64,000 nucleotides of DNA from Staphylococcus taiwanensis (GCA_020544305.1 CP058667.1:248001-312000); one strand, 5' to 3'. Positions 47,026-56,876 are shown, numbered from the stretch's first letter. Program-made: numbers and translations. Notes: generated by a model from the sequence alone, not told the origin.

Positions 47026-47225
47026 AAATCTCCCTCCTCAAATATAAAGACATTTTCAACTGGTTCATTGAATATACGCGCAATTTTAACGGCTGTTAAA
47101 ATGGACGGCATAAAATCATTCCGTTCAATCAAAGAAACTGTTTGCCGTGAGATACCGGCTTTCTTAGCGAGTTGTGTTTGATTGAAGCCATCGCGAGCAC
47201 GCAATTCTTTAAGACGATTTCGCAA
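47022..47225 (-). CDS. Small XRE-family (Cro/CI) transcription regulator
   Basis: The 67-residue protein is almost entirely a helix-turn-helix: FNQTQLAKKAGISRQTVSLIERNDFMPS at residues 14-41, then VENVFIFEEGDL. This matches the short YgzD-type XRE regulators that usually precede a membrane protein. It heads the four-gene operon and probably regulates it. Confidence 0.87.
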   Translation of the reverse strand: MRNRLKELRARDGFNQTQLAKKAGISRQTVSLIERNDFMPSILTAVKIARIFNEPVENVFIFEEGDL

Positions 47226-47326
47226 TATTCATCAACTCCTTGACTATTACGTTACATTATCTTTGTCATTTTGACAACTATATTAGTCAAAAAGACCTAT
47301 ATTTTTGTCAAAATATGCATAAAAGT

Positions 47327-47364
47327 AGCCTTCGGGTTGTCTGAAGTTAGACATCCTGGAGGCT
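47327..47364 (-). terminator. Terminator of the Rrf2 gene
   Basis: AGCCTTCGGGTTGTCT and AGACATCCTGGAGGCT form a 16-base stem with some G-U pairs, followed on the reverse strand by ACTTTTA. It lies directly after the Rrf2 stop. Confidence 0.6.
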
Positions 47365-47368
47365 TGTT

Positions 47369-47851
47369 TTACCGTACTTTGCGATTTGATAGGACCCATT
47401 GATTTAGATCGTTAAGATGATATTTTGTGACGATGGTTTGATTCACTTCATCCAATGTAATTGAAGATAAAGTGGAGATAAGTGTATGTTCAATTGTATT
47501 TAAAGCATGACTAACTACACATATTTCTGCTTTTTGGCCTTCTTTTTCACCTAAGAAAGGTTTCAATAATTGCTGACTTGCAAAAATTATGTCGCGCCCT
47601 TCTATTGCTAGAAAAACATCATAAAACGTGATTTGATTTAAAGGTTTGCTTAATGAGAAACCACCATGCTTGCCTGTAGTAGAATTGACTAGTCCTTCTT
47701 TAACAAGTGCTTTAATAATCTTCTTTAAATAAGAATCAGAAACATTTAAACGATCACTTAAAGCAGTAGAGGTCATCACGCTATGTTTGGGTAGTAGATT
47801 CAGCATTAATAGAACATAGACGGCTTGTTCCCATCCTTTAGATAATTTCAT
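47369..47851 (-). CDS. Rrf2-family transcription regulator
   Basis: The 160-residue protein has the Rrf2 winged helix at the N-terminus (LSDRLNVSDSYLKKIIKALVKEGLV, about residues 31-55, then GKHGGFSLSK). Only one cysteine, in the EICVVSHAL segment, is present, so an iron-sulfur cluster like that of IscR is unlikely. It is divergent from the EamA transporter gene, which it may control. Confidence 0.82.
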   Translation of the reverse strand: MKLSKGWEQAVYVLLMLNLLPKHSVMTSTALSDRLNVSDSYLKKIIKALVKEGLVNSTTGKHGGFSLSKPLNQITFYDVFLAIEGRDIIFASQQLLKPFLGEKEGQKAEICVVSHALNTIEHTLISTLSSITLDEVNQTIVTKYHLNDLNQWVLSNRKVR

Positions 47852-48006
47852 AACAGTCCTCCAATGATAGACGTTTCTTTCATTATAAAATATAATATAA
47901 AATTTTTATATATTATGATTGAAAAATAGAAAGGGTGCATTATAATACTATTTAAAGACAACGAATATCTTAATTATCTTTAATAAATGACTTGGAGATG
48001 ACATCT

Positions 48007-48927
48007 ATGAATTTACATCAACGTTCGCATTTATACTTCTATATATGTATTATTTTAACGACCCTATGTATGGGCTCTTCTTTTCCAACTGGGAAGTACC
48101 TCATCTCAATTGAACACGTGCCACCTATGTTACTAGGTGGATGGCGTTTTACCATCGCAGGATGCATTATCTTATTGGTCTTACTTATGAAAAGGGGAAT
48201 TAAAAACGTATTGCCTTCAATTGATCATAATAGTTATAAAGGCTTTATATTTGTCGCTACAATCGGTTTATTACAAACGGCTGGAACAATGGGATTGTTA
48301 AATATAGCAATGTCATTGGGTGTATCCTCTTCAATGTCTGCTGTTTTACTGTTTACCAATCCATTATGGTTAGCTGTTCTTGCGCATTTCATACTGAAAG
48401 AGCGATTAACAATGATTAAAATAGTTGCACTCGTGATTGGTGTGATTGGGGTTACGATATGTCTAGGGTTAGACCGTACTTTGTTAGGGTGGGGTGCGTG
48501 TGTCGCATTACTTGGTTCACTATGTTGGTCATGTAATACTGTCGTGACTAAGCAATTTAAATTTGATAAAGGTGCATGGGTATTAACGGGATGGCAGCTA
48601 TTATTTGGTGGCATCATCATGTTCTTGATTAGCCAATTGTTAGGAGAGCACTATCACATTGAACAATTGAATGGTTGGGGATGGTTATGGTTTTGGTGGC
48701 TTGTGTTTCCTGCGTCTATTGGATCATTTGGATTATGGTTTAGCAGTTTAAATTTAAGAGGTGCTACGATTTCGAGCAGTTTTCTATTTTTAGTGCCCTT
48801 ATTTTCGACCATTTTCTCTGTGATTGGATTAGGTGAACCCTTCACATTACACATTATGATAGGTGGCTTGTGTGTTGTGATCGCATTGATTGTGATTAAT
48901 TATTCACCACATCACTTAAGAAATTAA
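48007..48927 (+). CDS. EamA/DMT-family transporter
   Basis: The 306-residue protein has ten helices in two EamA repeats, with GSSFPTGKYLI in the first and WSCNTVVTKQF opening the second. DMT exporters carry amino acids or metabolites outward, but substrate cannot be read from sequence. The ATG at 48007 follows TTGGAGA by eight bases; upstream in-frame codons are too close. Confidence 0.85.
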   Translation: MNLHQRSHLYFYICIILTTLCMGSSFPTGKYLISIEHVPPMLLGGWRFTIAGCIILLVLLMKRGIKNVLPSIDHNSYKGFIFVATIGLLQTAGTMGLLNIAMSLGVSSSMSAVLLFTNPLWLAVLAHFILKERLTMIKIVALVIGVIGVTICLGLDRTLLGWGACVALLGSLCWSCNTVVTKQFKFDKGAWVLTGWQLLFGGIIMFLISQLLGEHYHIEQLNGWGWLWFWWLVFPASIGSFGLWFSSLNLRGATISSSFLFLVPLFSTIFSVIGLGEPFTLHIMIGGLCVVIALIVINYSPHHLRN

Positions 48928-49328
48928 GGTATTAAATGTTTGAAAAATCGTATCATCGCACTACATAATTCTGGGATAAAGTTGATTACGACTTCCCAGA
49001 ATGTATTTTTTGTCTTCTCTTTTTTATATTCAGGCACCGAATCACTCCTTTTGTAATAAGATTAACATAGTCATTTTTTGATTGAAAATGACACGTAGAT
49101 AGAATAGTTTTCGGGAAAGTTTAATGCGTCTATTACAAAATATAATTTTATAAGACTTTCTTCATACTTAAAATTGTCTTAATTTTAATACAATGAAAAT
49201 ATATGAAAACTTGCGAATACTGACTTAAGAAAAATAAAAAAATTTGAACAAACCTCTTCACATGGTATCTAATTTTTTGTAATATAGCACTCGTATTATT
49301 TTTGAGAGCGACTAAAAAGGAGGTAGCA
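48928..49328. other. Intergenic region between EamA and MFS genes
   Basis: This 400-base stretch holds the EamA terminator (48967-49010) and then A/T-rich DNA leading to the MFS ribosome site AAGGAGG (49317-49323). No further gene or clear motif was seen. Confidence 0.5.
48967..49010 (+). terminator. Terminator after the EamA gene
   Basis: AATTCTGGGA (48967-48976) pairs with TCCCAGAAT (48994-49002), followed by GTATTTTTTG. Confidence 0.75.
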
Positions 49329-50501
49329 ATGATGAAAGGTAACAGAATGATGTTCTTCATATTCATGTTAGGTACATTTACAGTCGGTATGGCAGAATAT
49401 GTGGTGACAGGATTATTAACTCAAATCGCAAGTGATATGAAAGTTTCAATTTCAAGTGCAGGATTATTAATTAGTGTGTATGCCGTGAGTGTTGCGTTAA
49501 TTGGACCATTCATGCGTATATTTACAATGAATGTACGTGCCAAACGCTTATTACCTATTTTAGTTGCCATTTTTATCGGTAGCAATGTGATAGGTATGTT
49601 GGCACCTAATTTTCAAGTATTACTGTTATCTAGATTGTTGTCAGCGTCAATGCATGCACCGTTCTTTGGCGTGTGTATGAGTGTCGCTGCAGCTGTTGCA
49701 CCTCGTGGTAGACAACCACAAGCCATTGCACTCGTTCAAGCAGGCTTAACCATTGCGGTTATGATTGGTGTACCATTTGGTTCATTCTTGGGTGGATTTG
49801 CAAACTGGAGAGTCGTCTTTGGCGTTATGATTGGTTTAGCTGTGATTACGATGCTAGGTATGTTGAAATTTGTGCCAGATGTATCTTTAAGCACAGAATC
49901 AAATGTAAAAAATGAAATGAAAGTATTTAAAAACCCACACATTTTAATTGTAATGTCTATTATCGTCTTTGGATATTCAGGTGTATTCACAACATACACG
50001 TTTATGGAGCCAATGATTCATGACTTTGCACCTTTTAAAATAGTAGGGTTAACCATTTGTCTATTTATGTTTGGTTTAGGTGGTGTGTTAGGTAACTTAA
50101 TTACAGGAAATGTGCCAGAACCTAAACTAACTAAATATCTATTCTATACGTTTTTATTACTATTTTTAACCATCGTACTATTTGTCACTTTCGTGCATAA
50201 TGCAATTTTAGCAATTATAATTTGTTTCTTATTCGGATTTGGTACATTTGGTACGACACCATTATTAAATAGTAAGATTATATTAAGTGCCAAAGAAGCA
50301 CCATTACTTGCGAGCACACTAGCTGCGTCTATTTTTAATGTAGCTAACTTCTTAGGCGCAATTATTGGTTCAATATTACTATCAGTCGGATTACCTTATT
50401 TAATGATTACCTTTGTATCAGGTGGCATTATTATTCTAGGTATTTTAATTAATACAGTTAATTATTTTTATGAAAAGAAACATATCCAATTTGAAGCATG
50501 A
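49329..50501 (+). CDS. MFS transporter, DHA1 (AraJ-like) group
   Basis: The 390-residue protein has 12 helices and the DHA1/AraJ pattern GMAEYVVTGLLTQIASDM near the N-terminus, with SRLLSASMHAPFFG (motif-B-like arginine) in helix 4. Such proteins export sugars, nucleosides or drugs. GGAGG (49319-49323) precedes two adjacent ATG codons (49329, 49332). No partner gene was seen. Confidence 0.85.
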   Translation: MMKGNRMMFFIFMLGTFTVGMAEYVVTGLLTQIASDMKVSISSAGLLISVYAVSVALIGPFMRIFTMNVRAKRLLPILVAIFIGSNVIGMLAPNFQVLLLSRLLSASMHAPFFGVCMSVAAAVAPRGRQPQAIALVQAGLTIAVMIGVPFGSFLGGFANWRVVFGVMIGLAVITMLGMLKFVPDVSLSTESNVKNEMKVFKNPHILIVMSIIVFGYSGVFTTYTFMEPMIHDFAPFKIVGLTICLFMFGLGGVLGNLITGNVPEPKLTKYLFYTFLLLFLTIVLFVTFVHNAILAIIICFLFGFGTFGTTPLLNSKIILSAKEAPLLASTLAASIFNVANFLGAIIGSILLSVGLPYLMITFVSGGIIILGILINTVNYFYEKKHIQFEA

Positions 50502-50515
50502 AAGTTGAGTTGAAG

Positions 50516-50563
50516 AAACACCTCTAATGTCAGTAGGTCATTTTACTGATGTTAGAGGTGTTT
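50516..50563. terminator. Bidirectional terminator between the MFS gene and a hypothetical gene
   Basis: A perfect stem of about 20 bases joins AAACACCTCTAATGTCAGTA (50516-50535) and its complement (50544-50563). The two flanking genes converge on it. Confidence 0.88.
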
Positions 50564-50571
50564 GATTATAT

Positions 50572-51135
50572 TTAATCAGATTCGAATTTTAACGTTGGTT
50601 CGTACATCTCATGATTGAAGTGGCGTTTAGAAAATTGACGTAAATCATTAATAAATGTATTTATATTACGGTCTAATTTTTCTTTAGTTTTAACAATGAT
50701 AATACGTTTTTCTTCCGAGTTGGTTTCATACTTATCATCATAGATTCTCGCAGCTACTGAGAACTTAGAAATATAATGCTCCAAAGACTCATAGCAATTT
50801 AATAAATCACGAATAGGTTTATTTGAGTCTTCTTCATGGTGACTCATAGTACCCAATAATTCTTGAATTTGATCATCTAATTTTACAAAAAGTTCCTCCA
50901 CGTCATCACACTTCTCTAACGTATGGGGTTTGTTAATTAAAGCATTAGTTTCACTTAAATGAATTTTACTTATTTTAGATGCTTTGTATGCAGTTAAATC
51001 AATCATACTCAAAATGTCATTTTTATAATCTTCACGTTTTTCTTCTTTCTCTTTAGTGATTTGATATTTAATCCCCCAAAATGTACCAATTAGCGCAAAG
51101 ATACCTCCGACAATGGCTGCTAAAAATTCACTCAT
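50572..51135 (-). CDS. Hypothetical membrane-anchored protein
   Basis: The 187-residue protein begins with a single glycine-rich membrane helix (AAIVGGIFALIGTFWGI, residues 5-21), followed by a charged, mostly helical cytoplasmic part likely to form coiled coils. I do not recognise a family. AAGGAG lies before the ATG. It is terminated by the shared hairpin on its left. It is probably a monocistronic gene. Confidence 0.7.
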   Translation of the reverse strand: MSEFLAAIVGGIFALIGTFWGIKYQITKEKEEKREDYKNDILSMIDLTAYKASKISKIHLSETNALINKPHTLEKCDDVEELFVKLDDQIQELLGTMSHHEEDSNKPIRDLLNCYESLEHYISKFSVAARIYDDKYETNSEEKRIIIVKTKEKLDRNINTFINDLRQFSKRHFNHEMYEPTLKFESD

Positions 51136-51210
51136 AATAATAAACTCCTTTTTCGATGAGAATATTTACACTTATAATTGTACATTATTTCAACGCTATA
51201 AGAGAAAAAA

Positions 51211-52752
51211 TTATTGTTCGACTTTGAAGTTAAGGACTTGAGGTATATTAGACATATCATTATTGGTAATGAAATCAATTAAAAGTTGTGCGCCTTCTTC
51301 TTGAATATCTTTGACAACAGGTGCCTCGGCGAACATGTTGTAATTACCACCGCCTACAGCTCGATAGTTATTGACGCAAATGGTATAAGTTTTATCGCTG
51401 TTAAGTGGTTCACTTCCAACTTTAATGTCAGTTACACGTTGACCAATAGGTTCTCTAACATGAATGGTATAAGTGATACCACCGTACATGTCATAGTTGA
51501 AATGTTGTGGTTTCGGATATAAAAATGCGTCATTAATGATTATTTCGTTTGTGTCGTTAAGTGCGAAATAGCTTGCTGATTTTTCTAAAGCGTCTTTAAT
51601 ACTTGCACCAGTTAGTTTCAAAACTTGGAACGTATTTGGAAATGGATAATTATTGATGATATCTCGCATTGTAATACGTGTATTAAATCCTGCTGCCGAG
51701 TCAAAGAGTGCCGTACTTGCTATATCAGCATCACTCTTCTCTAATAACATAACATTAATTAAATTAACAAGTGGGTGCGGTGTGATGCGTGCCATAAACT
51801 TGTCCTTTACTAACATAGGTTCGGATAGCGTTGTGATTTCAGTATCTAACCAATCTTCTAAATTTGTTAATAGCTTAGTATCGTCTAGTGAAAGATTAAA
51901 TTCTGAATCCGCTACTATCGGTATCAATTCGCTTTGTTTATGAATAATTTGATTATGATCATCAATCGTTAGCGTTATTTTACCGACTTGAGTGGCACGA
52001 GTTCCAGGTTGTATAACGGCGGTGTCATACTTCACTGTTGCGATATCTCGGTGTTGATGACCTGTAATTAAGACATCGATACTTTCATGGAAACGATGCA
52101 GAATTTCAGATGCTTCATTTTCCCCAGTTAAATCTTCAGTTGGCTCATCTGTATCTATATCACACTCGAATCCGCCATGGTATGACACGACGACGATGTC
52201 AGCTTTATTACGGACATTTGGTAATACTTGTGTGAGTGTTTCAACTGCGCTTTTAAATGTTAAGCCCTCGATGTGATGTGGTTGTTCCCAGTTTGGAATA
52301 TTTTGTGTAGTTAGACCAATCACGCCCACGGTTAGGTCTCCCTTTTCAAAATAATGCACACCTTCACCTGTAAAAGGGTGTTGTTTTGAGTCTAAAATAT
52401 TAGCACAAAGCACTGGATGGTTAAGGTTTGGTAGTGTGTCTTTAAGGTATGGTAAGCCATAGTTAAATTCATGATTACCAATCGTTCCCAAATCAAAATT
52501 TAAGCGGTTATATATCGCTGTTAATGGTTTGCTAGAGCGTAACTCTGATACTAAATAGTTGCATAAAGGTGCCCCTTGTAGAAAATCGCCATTATCAATT
52601 TTGAAGTGAATATCGTCATGTTTACTTGATTTTTCAATTAACTGATTCGCATATAATAAACCCATAGGTAACTGTTGGTTTGCTTGTGAAAAATCAGTAG
52701 GAAAAATATAGCCGTGTACATCACTAACGATATAAAAACCGAGTTGCGTCAT
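51211..52752 (-). CDS. Cytoplasmic metallophosphatase/5'-nucleotidase family protein
   Basis: The 513-residue protein has the calcineurin-like metal motifs SDVHGYI, NGDFLQGAP, GNHEFNYG, VVSYHGGFECD and GHQHRD. A C-terminal 5'-nucleotidase domain follows with NYPFPNTFQVLKLTG and NNYRAVGGGNYNMF. This is the UshA/YunD-type layout, hydrolysing nucleotides or related phosphoesters. No signal peptide or LPXTG motif is present, so it acts inside the cell, unlike surface AdsA. GAAAGGATG selects the ATG at 52752. Confidence 0.87.
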   Translation of the reverse strand: MTQLGFYIVSDVHGYIFPTDFSQANQQLPMGLLYANQLIEKSSKHDDIHFKIDNGDFLQGAPLCNYLVSELRSSKPLTAIYNRLNFDLGTIGNHEFNYGLPYLKDTLPNLNHPVLCANILDSKQHPFTGEGVHYFEKGDLTVGVIGLTTQNIPNWEQPHHIEGLTFKSAVETLTQVLPNVRNKADIVVVSYHGGFECDIDTDEPTEDLTGENEASEILHRFHESIDVLITGHQHRDIATVKYDTAVIQPGTRATQVGKITLTIDDHNQIIHKQSELIPIVADSEFNLSLDDTKLLTNLEDWLDTEITTLSEPMLVKDKFMARITPHPLVNLINVMLLEKSDADIASTALFDSAAGFNTRITMRDIINNYPFPNTFQVLKLTGASIKDALEKSASYFALNDTNEIIINDAFLYPKPQHFNYDMYGGITYTIHVREPIGQRVTDIKVGSEPLNSDKTYTICVNNYRAVGGGNYNMFAEAPVVKDIQEEGAQLLIDFITNNDMSNIPQVLNFKVEQ

Positions 52753-53046
52753 ATGAAACATCCTTTCATTGAAGACAGTAATTAATACTTATCATTATAA
52801 GATATGCATGTGAATGCGTCTTGAATAAATGTTATATAAAGAAATTATAGTAAAAAAGTTAGACAGATTAGATTTTAAAGAGAATTTTTAGAAATAATTT
52901 ACAATAGTTTAAAGATATAAATATATTTTATATAAATTTCACAATAATTAAATACTATTTGCATTAATATTGTGCTAATCTTATGTTGTCATAAGAATTG
53001 ACAAATTACACGAAATTTATACATATTGAACGGGGGCATTACAGTT

Positions 53047-54006
53047 ATGAAGCAATTGAAGTATCTCTTAGTACTTGCTTTAACAGTTATTATTTTTGCA
53101 GCGGCGTGTGGAAATAATAGCTCATTAGACAGCAAGAATAAAAGCGCTGATAGTGGTTCAGATTCAGGAAAAGATGGTTACAAACCTAAAGAATTGACGG
53201 TACAATTCGTGCCTTCTCAAAATGCGGATACACTTGAAGCAAAAGCGAAACCACTTGAAAAATTATTATCAAAAAAATTAGGTATTCCAGTAAAAGTATC
53301 TGTATCAACTAACTACAATACAATCGTAGAAGCGATGAAATCTAAAAAAGTAGACGTTGGCTTCTTACCACCAACAGCGTACACGTTAGCACATGATCAA
53401 AAAGCAGCAAACTTGTTATTACAAGCACAACGTTATGGTGTAAACAAAGACGGTTCTAACTCAGATAAACTAGTTAAAGACTACAAATCAGAAATATTAG
53501 TCAAAAAAGATTCTGGAATTAAAGATTTGAAAGATTTAAAAGGTAAAAAAATCGCATTACAAGATGTAACTTCTACAGCAGGTTACACGTTCCCAATTGC
53601 GACACTTAAAGAAGCGGCTGGTATTAACGCTACGAAAGATATGAAAATTGTAAATATGAAAGGGCATGACCAAGCAGTCATTTCATTACTTAATGGTGAC
53701 GTTGACGCGGCAGCAGTATTCCAAGATGCACGTAACATTGTAAAAAAAGATCAACCTAATGTATTTAAAGACACTAAGATTATTAAATTAACTGAGCCTA
53801 TTCCAAACGACACAATCTCAGTACGTCCGGATATGGATAAAGATTTCCAAGCTAAACTTAAAAAAGCATTTAAAGATATCGCAAAAACAAAAGAAGGTCA
53901 CAAAATTATCAGTGAAGTTTATTCTCATGAAGGATACACAAGCGCGAAAGATTCAGACTTTGATATTGTGAGAAAGTATGAAAAACAAGTTCAAGATATG
54001 AAATAA
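53047..54006 (+). CDS. phnD: Phosphonate/phosphite-type ABC substrate-binding lipoprotein
   Basis: The 319-residue lipoprotein (lipobox AAAC) has the PhnD/PtxB pattern: VQFVPSQNADTLEAKAKPLE, VDVGFLPPTAYTLAH and LKGKKIALQDVTSTAGYTFP. It captures a phosphorus compound (phosphonate, phosphite or possibly inorganic phosphate) outside the membrane. GGGGG lies ten bases before the ATG at 53047. phnC follows only after a 330-base gap that contains a repeat element, so the operon may be split or attenuated. Confidence 0.88.
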   Translation: MKQLKYLLVLALTVIIFAAACGNNSSLDSKNKSADSGSDSGKDGYKPKELTVQFVPSQNADTLEAKAKPLEKLLSKKLGIPVKVSVSTNYNTIVEAMKSKKVDVGFLPPTAYTLAHDQKAANLLLQAQRYGVNKDGSNSDKLVKDYKSEILVKKDSGIKDLKDLKGKKIALQDVTSTAGYTFPIATLKEAAGINATKDMKIVNMKGHDQAVISLLNGDVDAAAVFQDARNIVKKDQPNVFKDTKIIKLTEPIPNDTISVRPDMDKDFQAKLKKAFKDIAKTKEGHKIISEVYSHEGYTSAKDSDFDIVRKYEKQVQDMK

Positions 54007-54099
54007 GCGTAGAGTCATGTTAAAGAGAAATAGAAACTTTATTACTACTAAAAAAAGTATGTAAATTTAGACGAATAAACATTGTAGATTAACAAGAAA

Positions 54100-54315
54100 C
54101 AAAGAAGGGCAAGGTCAAAAATAATATTTTTGAGGCTACTCAGCAAATTCGCAGTAGCTGACTGAACTGAGATGGCGCTTAAATCAAGCTTTCTCAGTTC
54201 TAGTCATTCATGCGGCCGGGGACCCAACATAAAAAATCGCGAAAGAGATTCAACAAGCAAAGCAAGTTGGGGATAAGACGTATTCTTGAAGAATTCTGTC
54301 TCATGCCCTTCTTTG
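54100..54315. repeat. Dispersed repeat with 11-base inverted ends between phnD and phnC
   Basis: Outer arms CAAAGAAGGGC (54100-54110) and GCCCTTCTTTG (54305-54315) enclose about 195 bases. The inside contains an inverted, diverged copy of the repeat at 3823-3895 (54135-54203) and a block CTTGAAGAATTCTGTCTCATGC that mirrors its GGGACAGAATTC start. It may form a large hairpin. It fills nearly all of the phnD-phnC gap. Confidence 0.7.
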
Positions 54316-54338
54316 CAAAAATAAAGGGTGTTATTTAA

Positions 54339-55112
54339 ATGAGTCAAATAGAATTTAAAGATGTCAGCAAAGTTTATCCAAATGGACATGTGGGGTTAAA
54401 GGACATCAATTTAAATATTGAAAAGGGAGATTTTGCCGTCATTGTTGGTCTTTCAGGTGCAGGTAAATCAACGCTATTAAGATCCGTCAATCGGTTACAT
54501 GATATTACTTCAGGTGAAATTACAATTGAAGGCAAATCCATCACTAAAGCTAAAGGAAAAGAATTATTAATGATGCGTCGTAATATTGGTATGATTTTTC
54601 AACATTTTAATCTAGTGAAACGATCATCTGTATTACGTAATGTCCTAAGTGGACGTGTAGGCTATCATCCAACTTGGAAGATGGTGTTGGGACTTTTTCC
54701 AAAAGAAGATAAGATTAAAGCGATGAATGCGTTAGAGCGTGTAAATATTCTAGATAAATATGATCAACGTTCCGATGAATTGTCTGGTGGTCAGCAACAA
54801 CGTATTTCAATTGCGCGAGCGTTGGCTCAAGAGCCTGCAATTATATTAGCCGATGAACCTGTTGCGTCACTTGATCCTTTGACAACAAAGCAAGTGATGG
54901 ACGATTTAAAGAAAATCAATGAAGAATTAGGGATTACGATTCTTATTAACTTACACTTTGTAGATTTAGCGCTTGAATATGGTACACGAATTATAGGTCT
55001 TCGTGCAGGAGAACTTGTATATGATGGGCCAACTGAAGAAGCAACAGAAGAGGTCTTTAATGATATTTACGGTCGTAAACTTAAAGATGATGAGAAATTA
55101 GGGGTGGATTGA
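54339..55112 (+). CDS. phnC: Phosphonate-type ABC importer ATPase
   Basis: The 257-residue ATPase has Walker [10 protein letters not shown] (about residue 38), Q-loop [20 protein letters not shown] (PhnC-type), signature [15 protein letters not shown] and Walker [22 protein letters not shown] is before the ATG. The two permease genes follow at once. Confidence 0.92.
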   Translation: MSQIEFKDVSKVYPNGHVGLKDINLNIEKGDFAVIVGLSGAGKSTLLRSVNRLHDITSGEITIEGKSITKAKGKELLMMRRNIGMIFQHFNLVKRSSVLRNVLSGRVGYHPTWKMVLGLFPKEDKIKAMNALERVNILDKYDQRSDELSGGQQQRISIARALAQEPAIILADEPVASLDPLTTKQVMDDLKKINEELGITILINLHFVDLALEYGTRIIGLRAGELVYDGPTEEATEEVFNDIYGRKLKDDEKLGVD

Positions 55113-55113
55113 T

Positions 55114-55914
55114 ATGGCAACACCTACTACTCATAAATATGATCAGTATTTGAATAAAAAAATGTCGCTTAAAACAAGTTTCACAATACTTATTATTGTT
55201 GCTTTAGTTGTATGGAGTTTCTTATATACAGGGTTTAGCTTTGGAGATTTAATGGTTGGTTTACCTCAAATTAGTTCGTTCTTCGGACAAATGGTTCCAC
55301 CAGATTGGGGCTATTTAAGTACAATTTTAAAACCCATGTTAGATACTATTCGAATGGCTATCGTTGGTACATTCTTAGGTGCGATTGTGTCTGTACCAAT
55401 TGCGCTAATTTGTGCGAGTAATATTGTGAAGACGAAATGGATTACTATTCCTGCTCGATTTATTTTAAATATTGTGCGTACGATTCCTGATTTATTATTA
55501 GCTGCTGTATTCGTAGCTGTCTTTGGTATCGGCCAAATTCCAGGGGTGTTAGCACTTTTTATATTAACAATTTGTGTCATAGCTAAGTTATTATATGAAT
55601 CTCTTGAAACGATTGATTCAGGGCCAATGGAAGCTATGACGGCAGCTGGTGCTAATAAAGTAAAGTGGATTATGTTTGGTGTTGTACCTCAAATACTTTC
55701 AACTTTCTTTTCATATGTACTATTTGCATTTGAAATTAATATCCGTGCATCCGCTGTATTAGGACTTGTAGGTGCCGGTGGTATTGGATTATTTTATGAC
55801 TCGACGTTAGGGTTATTCCAATATCCTAAAACAGCGATGATTATCTTATTTACATTAGTCATTGTCGTTATCATTGATTATGTAAGTACGAAAGTGAGGG
55901 AACAACTCGCATGA
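55114..55914 (+). CDS. phnE: Phosphonate-type ABC importer permease (first)
   Basis: The 266-residue permease has about six helices and the PhnE EAA loop (AMTAAGANKVKWIMFGVVPQ). Extra features are RTIPDLLLAAVFVAVFG and GAGGIGLFYDSTLGLFQY. It starts one base after phnC ends and overlaps the next permease by four bases. Confidence 0.92.
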   Translation: MATPTTHKYDQYLNKKMSLKTSFTILIIVALVVWSFLYTGFSFGDLMVGLPQISSFFGQMVPPDWGYLSTILKPMLDTIRMAIVGTFLGAIVSVPIALICASNIVKTKWITIPARFILNIVRTIPDLLLAAVFVAVFGIGQIPGVLALFILTICVIAKLLYESLETIDSGPMEAMTAAGANKVKWIMFGVVPQILSTFFSYVLFAFEINIRASAVLGLVGAGGIGLFYDSTLGLFQYPKTAMIILFTLVIVVIIDYVSTKVREQLA

Positions 55915-56738
55915 CACAATCACAGTACAATTTAGAACATAGGTATCCAGTAAAAACGAAACAGCATAAACAAAAAATAATTAAAAATTGGGTTATCACA
56001 ATAGTTGTTTTAGCAATTATTGTGTGGGGATTTGCGGGAATGCCCGCATTGGAATTAAAATCAAAATCTATTGAAATATTAAAATCAATTTTTAACGGAC
56101 TTTTCCATCCAGATTGGGGTTATGTTTATATTCCAGCTGGTGAAGATTTATTACGTGGATTACTTGAAACATTTGCAATCGCGGTGATAGGTACATTTAT
56201 TGCTGCTATTATTTGTATTCCATTTGCCTTTTTAGGTGCACGAAATTTAATCAAAGTACGCCCAGTAACAGGTGTTACAAAATTTATCCTTAGTGTCATC
56301 CGTGTGTTTCCAGAGATTGTCATGGCTTTAATCTTCATTAAGGCGGTTGGTCCTGGATCATTTTCAGGTGTATTAGCATTAGGTATTCATTCAGTCGGTA
56401 TGCTTGGAAAATTATTCGTCGAAGATATTGAAAGATTAGATTTTACTTCAGTAGAAGCTTTAAAAGCGAGTGGTGCGAATAAGACGAAGACACTTATCTT
56501 TGCAGTCATACCACAAATATTACCATCATTTCTATCACTCGTATTATATCGTTTCGAGTTAAATTTACGTTCAGCCTCGATTTTAGGATTGATTGGTGCT
56601 GGCGGTATCGGTACACCTTTAATTTTTGCACTTCAAACACGTTCTTGGGACCGTGTAGGAATTATTTTAATTGGTTTAGTGATTATGGTAGCCATTGTTG
56701 ATTTAATTTCAGGTGCTATACGTAAACGAATTGTATAG
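55911..56738 (+). CDS. phnE: Phosphonate-type ABC importer permease (second)
   Basis: A 275-residue paralogue of the first permease, with ALKASGANKTKTLIFAVIPQ as its EAA loop and RVFPEIVMALIFIKAVG. The overlap ATGA with the upstream gene indicates coupled translation. The two permeases form a heterodimeric channel, a layout known for staphylococcal phn operons. Confidence 0.9.
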   Translation: MTQSQYNLEHRYPVKTKQHKQKIIKNWVITIVVLAIIVWGFAGMPALELKSKSIEILKSIFNGLFHPDWGYVYIPAGEDLLRGLLETFAIAVIGTFIAAIICIPFAFLGARNLIKVRPVTGVTKFILSVIRVFPEIVMALIFIKAVGPGSFSGVLALGIHSVGMLGKLFVEDIERLDFTSVEALKASGANKTKTLIFAVIPQILPSFLSLVLYRFELNLRSASILGLIGAGGIGTPLIFALQTRSWDRVGIILIGLVIMVAIVDLISGAIRKRIV

Positions 56739-56746
56739 ATTGGATA

Positions 56747-56789
56747 GGGTCGAGTAAATATTAAAACGTATTTATTCGACTCTTTTTAT
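56747..56789 (+). terminator. Terminator of the phn operon
   Basis: GGGTCGAGTAAATA (56747-56760) pairs with TATTTATTCGACTC (56769-56782), followed by TTTTTATA. Confidence 0.8.
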
Positions 56790-56838
56790 ATAGAGATGTT
56801 TAAAATATAGAGAGTCGGTAATACATAGAGTAGTTAAT

Positions 56839-56876
56839 AAAATGCATGCACATGCATGAATGTGGGTGTGCATTTT
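56839..56876. promoter_or_regulatory. Imperfect inverted repeat upstream of the NAD(P)-binding gene
   Basis: AAAATGCA at 56839 and TGCATTTT ending at 56876 bound a near-palindrome with inner CACAT/ATGTGGGTG. It lies 21 bases before the next start codon. It could be an operator or a leader hairpin; a MarR gene lies downstream. Confidence 0.4.
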
